64,000 nt of DNA from JACPFV01 sp038043245 (lineage in GTDB: Bacteria > Pseudomonadota > Gammaproteobacteria > Nevskiales > Nevskiaceae). The stretch is from assembly GCA_038043245.1 (NCBI GenBank), contig JBBTCH010000001.1, forward strand, positions 434,001 to 498,000. The letters run 5' to 3'. Made by a program: the position numbers and the translations under genes. Below, one piece after another: positions 58,001 through 64,000 of the stretch. The notes under the pieces were generated by a model that saw only the letters and a list, made by a program, of their open reading frames with translations, had not been told where the DNA came from and searched no databases. Numbering within the stretch: the stretch's first letter is position 1; each line of letters opens with the position of its first letter.

Positions 58001-59110
58001 TTAACCGCTGGCGATAGTGTCGAAAAACTTTTTCGCTTTGCCGAGCCAGGAGGAAGTCTCAGGATTGTGCTTCTCGCCCAGCGAATCGCCGAACTGGCGC
58101 AGCAGTTCGCGCTGCTTGCTATCGAGCCGCACCGGCGTCTCGACATTGACCTGGCATAGCAGATCACCTACCGCGCCACCGCGAACCGGCTTGATGCCCT
58201 TGCCACGCAGGCGGAACACCTTGCCGCTCTGAGTGGCCTCAGGAATCTCGAGCTGGGCTTTGCCGTTGAGCGTCGGCACTTCGACTTCGCCGCCAAGCGT
58301 TGCCGTGACGAAACTCACTGGCACGCTGCACAGCAAATCCGCGCCGTCTCGCTCGAACATCGCGTGCGGCTTGACGTTGATCTGCACGTAGAGATCGCCC
58401 GGCGGCGCATTGCGGTCGCCCGGCTCGCCCTCGCCGGTCAGGCGGATGCGATCACCCGTATCCACACCGGGTGGCACTTTGACTTCCAAGGTTTTTTCGC
58501 TGCGCACCTTGCCGGCGCCACGGCAGGTTTTGCACGCGTCAGACACTGCCGTGCCGCGACCGCGACACTTGGGGCAGGTCTGCTGCAAGGTGAAGAAGCC
58601 CTGCTGGATACGCACCTGCCCTTGCCCGTGGCAGGTGCTGCAGGTCGCCGCCGGTTTGCCATTGGCGGTGCCGTGACCGTGGCAGGTATCGCAGGTCTCG
58701 GTACGCGGGATACGGATGGTCTCGGTGGCACCGAACGCAGCCTCTTCCAGCGATAGTTCCATCAGGTAGCGCAGGTCGGCGCCGCGCCGCGGGCCACCCC
58801 GCTGCCCGCCGAAGATGTCCGAAAAAATATCGCCGAACACATCGGAGAAATTGCCGCCAAAATCACCGCCGCCCCCGCCACCACGCTGCAAGCCTTCGTG
58901 ACCGTACTTGTCGTAGATCGCGCGGCGCTGCTCGTCGGTGAGCACCTCGTAGGCCTCGCTGACCTCCTTGAAATGTTCTTCCGATGCCTTGTCTCCCGGA
59001 TTACGGTCCGGGTGGTACTTCATCGCCAGCTTCCGATACGCCTTCTTGAGTTCATCGTCGTTGGCGGTCTTGGCGACGCCAAGGGCTTCGTAATAGTCGC
59101 GTTTTGACAT
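58001..59110 (-). CDS. dnaJ: Chaperone protein DnaJ
   Basis: 369 residues, class A Hsp40. J domain (1-70) with HPD in YHPDRNPG, Gly/Phe-rich region (about 72-105), four CxxCxGxG zinc repeats (CDTCHGHG, CSTCHGQG, CPKCRGRG, CKTCRGAG; about 137-205) and a C-terminal substrate-binding/dimer domain. Stimulates DnaK ATPase. Seventy bases downstream of dnaK with a hairpin between. Confidence 0.98.
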   Translation of the reverse strand: MSKRDYYEALGVAKTANDDELKKAYRKLAMKYHPDRNPGDKASEEHFKEVSEAYEVLTDEQRRAIYDKYGHEGLQRGGGGGGDFGGNFSDVFGDIFSDIFGGQRGGPRRGADLRYLMELSLEEAAFGATETIRIPRTETCDTCHGHGTANGKPAATCSTCHGQGQVRIQQGFFTLQQTCPKCRGRGTAVSDACKTCRGAGKVRSEKTLEVKVPPGVDTGDRIRLTGEGEPGDRNAPPGDLYVQINVKPHAMFERDGADLLCSVPVSFVTATLGGEVEVPTLNGKAQLEIPEATQSGKVFRLRGKGIKPVRGGAVGDLLCQVNVETPVRLDSKQRELLRQFGDSLGEKHNPETSSWLGKAKKFFDTIASG

Positions 59111-59135
59111 CTGAAACTCATTCCTTAGAAAGCAT

Positions 59136-59157
59136 CATGCCGGCTTGCGCCGGCATG
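59136..59157. other. Perfect hairpin with GCAA loop in the dnaK-dnaJ gap
   Basis: On the minus strand CATGCCGGC, GCAA, GCCGGCATG: nine perfect pairs and a stable tetraloop, 26 bases before the dnaJ start. No T-run follows. It could protect the dnaK mRNA 3' end or set the dnaK to dnaJ ratio; it may also belong to a dispersed palindrome family. Confidence 0.6.
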
Positions 59158-59179
59158 GATGTGTTGATGGCCGTAACGA

Positions 59180-61108
<1,929 letters not shown>

Positions 61109-61147
61109 GGGTTGCTCCGAACGTCTCTAAAAGTTGGTACTGCGGCT

Positions 61148-61176
61148 TATCTGGGTACGACGCGGCCGTTTTCAAG
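61148..61176 (-). promoter_or_regulatory. Sigma32-type heat-shock promoter of dnaK
   Basis: On the minus strand CTTGAAA (61176-61170), 14-base spacer and CCCAGATA (61155-61148), against the heat-shock consensus CTTGAAA and CCCCATNT. The -35 box overlaps the grpE stop codon. No CIRCE inverted repeat is present here although hrcA is nearby. Confidence 0.75.
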
Positions 61177-61696
61177 ACGCCGGGGTGGGCGTCTTGGCCA
61201 CCACCACCATCGCCGGGCGCAGCAGGCGCTCGTGCAGCGAATAGCCTTTCTGCATCACGGAAAGGACGTGATTCGGCGGCACATCGGCCGATTCGATCAT
61301 GCTCACCGCTTCGTGTTTGTCGGCCGAGAACGGCTGACCCTGTGGATCGATGACCTTGACGCCGTTCTTTTCGAGGAAGGCCAGCAGTTGTTTCTGCGTC
61401 AGGCCCATACCTTCGGCCATTGCCTTGTCGTTGCTGAGGGTCGCGACCTTCAAGCCCTGCTCGAGACTGTCGGCCACTGGCAGCAGATCGCCGAGCGCGC
61501 GCTCGAGCGCAAACTTGTAAGCGCCGGAGACTTCACGCTCGGCACGGCGGCGGACGTTTTCCAGCTCGGCGTGTGCACGCAGTGCTTTATCAAGATTCTC
61601 GGCGGATTTGGCCTGAGCTTCGGCCAGTTGAGCCTTCAGCGTTTCGATTTCCGACACAGAAGCATCGACAATCGGTTCTGACGTTTCTTCAGTCAT
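61172..61696 (-). CDS. grpE: Nucleotide exchange factor GrpE
   Basis: 174 residues. Releases ADP from DnaK. Long N-terminal helix (about 15-75, with RAHAELENVRRRAEREV) for the dimer coiled coil and a C-terminal beta domain with YSLHERLLRPAMVVV. Follows hrcA by 43 bases in a GC-rich gap without a recognised promoter. Confidence 0.97.
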   Translation of the reverse strand: MTEETSEPIVDASVSEIETLKAQLAEAQAKSAENLDKALRAHAELENVRRRAEREVSGAYKFALERALGDLLPVADSLEQGLKVATLSNDKAMAEGMGLTQKQLLAFLEKNGVKVIDPQGQPFSADKHEAVSMIESADVPPNHVLSVMQKGYSLHERLLRPAMVVVAKTPTPAS

Positions 61697-61739
61697 TGAA
61701 AGGGCGGCCGGGAGAATTGCAGGCCGGCTTTATAGGGCC

Positions 61740-62777
61740 TCAGTTGCCCGCTTTCAAGCCCTGCGACAAAACCTTTGCAGCCTCGGAGACCAAAGGAATC
61801 AGCCGCTGGTAGGCCATGCGCGTCGGGCCGATCACGCCGAGCACGCCGGCCACCTGCCCGTTCACGGTGTACGGCGCCGTCACCACGCTGCACTCATCCA
61901 GTACGGTGTAGCCGGATTCGCCGCCGATGAAGATCTGCACGCCGTCGGCGTTGAGACATTGATCGAACAGGTCGAGCAGGTCGCGCTTGTGATCGAACGC
62001 CTCGAACAGGTTCTTCAGGCGCTGGACGTCACCGAGCTCCTGAAAACCCATCAGGTTGCTGCCGCCAGACATGACGAAATCCGCCGCCGGCGACTGCCCG
62101 CGCAGCGCCTGTTCAGCCAGCGTCACCGCCTGCAGCAGCGTGTGGTTCATCTGGTCGCGCATCGTGCGCAGCTCCTCGGCCAGCAACTGGCGCAGACCGA
62201 CGAGATCGCGGCCGGCGAAATGCTCGTTGAGCGCGTTGGCGCATTGCTCCAGTTCGGACGCCGAGTAATCGCGCTCGACGTGCAGCACGCGGTTTTGCAC
62301 CTCGGACTGGTTCACCACCAGAATCGCCAGCACGCGGCGATCCGACAGCGGCAGAAACTCGATGCGACGCAGGATCGCGCGATTGCGCTTGGGGATTGTC
62401 ACCACGGCCGCCAGCCGCGACAGCGAGGACAGCAGGCCCGAGGCGGTCTGCAAGAGTTCATCGGTACCCGCCATCGGCATCAGTTCGCGCAGCAGCGTCT
62501 CGCGCTCGGAATCTGCCAGCGATTCCGGCGTCAGCAGTGAATCCACGAAGTAGCGATAGGCGCGCGCCGTCGGCACGCGGCCCGCCGAAGTGTGTGGTGA
62601 CACCACCAGCCCGAGCTCGTCGAGGTCGGACATCACGTTGCGTATCGTCGCTGATGACAGCCCCAAGCCCGCGGCGCGCGACAGGGTGCGCGACCCCACC
62701 GGCTCGCCGTCGCGGATATAGCGTTCCACCAGCAGTTTCAGCAGTTCGGCTGCGCGGGGATTCAGTGATGGGTTCAT
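61740..62777 (-). CDS. hrcA: Heat-inducible transcription repressor HrcA
   Basis: 345 residues. N-terminal winged helix (about 1-80, with DGEPVGSRTLSR, LSSATIRNVMSDLDELG and SPHTSAGRVPTARAYR), then GAF-like and inserted dimerisation domains. HrcA represses chaperone genes at CIRCE elements. ATG at 62777 is chosen since it begins the family-typical segment behind GGA; a GTG seven codons upstream is an alternative. It heads the hrcA-grpE-dnaK-dnaJ set. No CIRCE was found in the window, so its targets (for example groESL) are presumably elsewhere. Confidence 0.96.
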   Translation of the reverse strand: MNPSLNPRAAELLKLLVERYIRDGEPVGSRTLSRAAGLGLSSATIRNVMSDLDELGLVVSPHTSAGRVPTARAYRYFVDSLLTPESLADSERETLLRELMPMAGTDELLQTASGLLSSLSRLAAVVTIPKRNRAILRRIEFLPLSDRRVLAILVVNQSEVQNRVLHVERDYSASELEQCANALNEHFAGRDLVGLRQLLAEELRTMRDQMNHTLLQAVTLAEQALRGQSPAADFVMSGGSNLMGFQELGDVQRLKNLFEAFDHKRDLLDLFDQCLNADGVQIFIGGESGYTVLDECSVVTAPYTVNGQVAGVLGVIGPTRMAYQRLIPLVSEAAKVLSQGLKAGN

Positions 62778-62847
62778 GCCTATTCCAACTGTATGCACAC
62801 AGCTTAGCCAAGACCGGGCAACTTAGAACACCCCGACCTTCCGAAAT

Positions 62848-62882
62848 GCGCCACCCGCTTACTGCATTCAAGCGGGTGGCGC
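62848..62882. repeat. Perfect 13-pair palindrome upstream of hrcA
   Basis: GCGCCACCCGCTT (62848-62860), nine-base loop, AAGCGGGTGGCGC (62870-62882), with no mismatch. No T-run on either side. Shares the CACCCGCT/AGCGGGTG arms with the palindrome at 36656-36715. Lies between divergent hrcA and the hypothetical gene at 62956, at the edge of the lower-GC segment. Confidence 0.7.
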
Positions 62883-62955
62883 CAAGACGTAAAAGATGAT
62901 TCTTACTTCGACGCCGAATTAGAGTTGGTTGTTACACTGACCTTGGAGGCGACAC

Positions 62956-63348
62956 ATGTCTCACGATAGCTACAGCGGCGCGCTTTACCCCACGTCTCTT
63001 CCAATGAGGATGAGCGGTATTTTCCGCTCCAACACTGCCGAACTGTTCGCGCTCAGCGCCAAAATGGGCAAGCCCAGCACTGCACACAAGCTCGAACTCT
63101 TCAAGCTCGACAAACATGGCAAGCCTACCGATGAAACCGTCGGCGAAGGAAGCTTCAAGGCTCTTAGCTCGCCGATCGGTCCCTTTTACGCGGAGAGTGG
63201 CAATACCACGCTGCTTGTCGCACGCGGAACCTTAAAAATGAGGAAGGAAACGGTTGACTTCGTGGTCTGGAAGCTGACCAAGCCGGAAGGCGAGGTCATC
63301 TACGAACTCAAGAAGAACGAACGTAAGACGGATGCCACGTCGATTTAA
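62956..63348 (+). CDS. Hypothetical protein
   Basis: 130 residues, not recognised. GGAGG lies eight bases before the ATG. No signal peptide or membrane helix; the sequence is rich in Lys, Ser and Thr with a probable beta-strand-rich core (LLVARGTLKMRKETVDFVVWKL) split by charged turns and a basic C-terminus. GC content is lower than in the chaperone genes upstream. A stand-alone small soluble protein at the start of an accessory segment; could be part of a mobile or defence-type island, but there is no direct evidence. Confidence 0.6.
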   Translation: MSHDSYSGALYPTSLPMRMSGIFRSNTAELFALSAKMGKPSTAHKLELFKLDKHGKPTDETVGEGSFKALSSPIGPFYAESGNTTLLVARGTLKMRKETVDFVVWKLTKPEGEVIYELKKNERKTDATSI

Positions 63349-63471
63349 AAATCCCGCAGCCCCCCATTGCACTGACCTACCCCGAACACTCAACGGACTC
63401 AGGTGACGCAAATATGAGAGGTAGCTCTGAGTTCGACTCCGTCCGTCAGGTCCGTATCGCTATCATTACGC

Positions 63472-64000
63472 ATGAGAATCGGAGAGAGAGTCAAACATAT
63501 CGGTCGCCCTGACTTGGGTATTGGAGAACTTGTCCAGATCTATGGAGATGGGTCCTGCCAAGCGGTGTTTCCCGATGGCGCCTCGTTTAGCGGAATATCT
63601 CTGAATGCACTGATCTCTGGAGAGGAAGAGTTCCGTCAAACGCAGGAGCTTTCAGAGCGCAAAAGAAGGGAAGAGGATCTGCAACGCATTGCGGAAGAAG
63701 AAGCACGCGTACTTTTAGAGCGGCGCAGAAATCTTCTGTGCAATATTCAAACTCTGTTGGACCGACATGACTACGCAGAAGCTGATCGTTATTACAGCGA
63801 GCAATGTGTCAGATGGTTAGATCGCGGCGAATACGATGCACTCGTAACAGAATCTCAATTCATCGATCGTTTCGTAGAAATCAATCAAACGGGCTCTCTA
63901 GCGGCGCTTGATGAGCATTTTCATACACGCCCGAAAACCCTTGAGCTAACAGTTGAAGACTTTGTTGCAATCAAGATTCCGAAAGTGCGCAAAACACTTG
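63472..64000 (+). CDS. Unrecognised protein with N-terminal DUF3553-like domain, 3' end cut off
   Basis: At least 176 codons open to the window edge. The N-terminus (RIGERVKHIGRPDLGIGELV, residues 2-21, then QAVFPDGASFSGISL) resembles the small DUF3553/SH3-like module that precedes or follows helicase and other nucleic-acid proteins. Next is a charged helical segment (about 50-85, rich in Glu and Arg), then a region without recognised motifs. No strong ribosome-binding site; GAGA-rich sequence only. GC is clearly below the chromosome norm and codon use differs (AGA, TTA, ATA present), which suggests acquired DNA. The 123 bases before it (63349-63471) hold nothing I can name. Confidence 0.6.
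   Translation, partial: MRIGERVKHIGRPDLGIGELVQIYGDGSCQAVFPDGASFSGISLNALISGEEEFRQTQELSERKRREEDLQRIAEEEARVLLERRRNLLCNIQTLLDRHDYAEADRYYSEQCVRWLDRGEYDALVTESQFIDRFVEINQTGSLAALDEHFHTRPKTLELTVEDFVAIKIPKVRKTL

Noticed and set aside
61109..62850. CIRCE element for HrcA
   Set aside because: Looked for TTAGCACTC-N9-GAGTGCTAA before hrcA, grpE and dnaK and found no match even with several mismatches.

Overview
The window is a 64 kb, high-GC stretch of a gammaproteobacterial chromosome. Two blocks of housekeeping gene order support this: smc-zipA-ligA, and a long minus-strand run hrcA-grpE-dnaK-dnaJ-dapB-carA-carB-greA-rlmE-ftsH-folP-glmM-tpiA-secG-tRNALeu-tRNAfMet-rimP-nusA-infB-rbfA-truB-rpsO-pnp, which is the order known from Pseudomonas-type gammaproteobacteria. 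A PhaR regulator, a wax ester synthase/DGAT-type acyltransferase and a one-domain QueF would fit a storage-lipid-forming lineage such as the Nevskiales, but that placement is only inference. I see no rRNA, IS element, prophage or CRISPR array.

Layout. 1-4144 (+): end of yciB, a BolA-family gene, a Tat-exported phospholipase C/acid phosphatase-type lipoprotein, a WS/DGAT acyltransferase and a small secreted/membrane protein. 4150-10408 (-): smc, zipA, ligA. 10484-10900 (+): queF. 10985-31452 (-): the most unusual region. An alkyl-DHAP-synthase-like flavoprotein, a GlpD-like glycerol-3-phosphate dehydrogenase and an FGGY kinase run directly into six consecutive hybrid histidine kinases and end in a response regulator with a class III nucleotide cyclase domain. 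Of the nine junctions in this ten-gene run, seven are 1- or 4-base stop/start overlaps; the other two gaps are 50 and 91 bases. 31489-33791: a HAD phosphatase (-), gluQ (+) and phaR (+). 33792-34110: an AT-rich gap with palindromes, a near-consensus sigma70 promoter and a three-hairpin candidate small RNA ending in a strong terminator. 34111-53735 (-): the translation, transcription and envelope housekeeping block from pnp back to carA. 53847-57160: an accessory insertion (radical SAM protein, Fe/2-oxoglutarate dioxygenase, NADP-dependent reductase) between carA and dapB. 57164-62777 (-): dapB and the heat-shock cluster dnaJ-dnaK-grpE-hrcA, with a sigma32-like promoter before dnaK. 62956-64000 (+): lower-GC DNA with two unrecognised genes, the second running off the window.

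How the genes may work together. The kinase block looks like a many-input, one-output phosphorelay. Four kinases carry the 7TMR-DISM periplasmic plus seven-helix sensor, one has a MASE2 membrane domain and one another multi-helix sensor. All six carry receiver domains, only one has an Hpt domain, and the only free response regulator makes a cyclic nucleotide. The upstream enzymes act on glycerol/DHAP-type substrates and possibly ether lipids, so sensing and metabolism appear to be co-expressed. Elsewhere the 5' lipid genes (phospholipase-like plus acyltransferase) and phaR point to carbon-storage metabolism.
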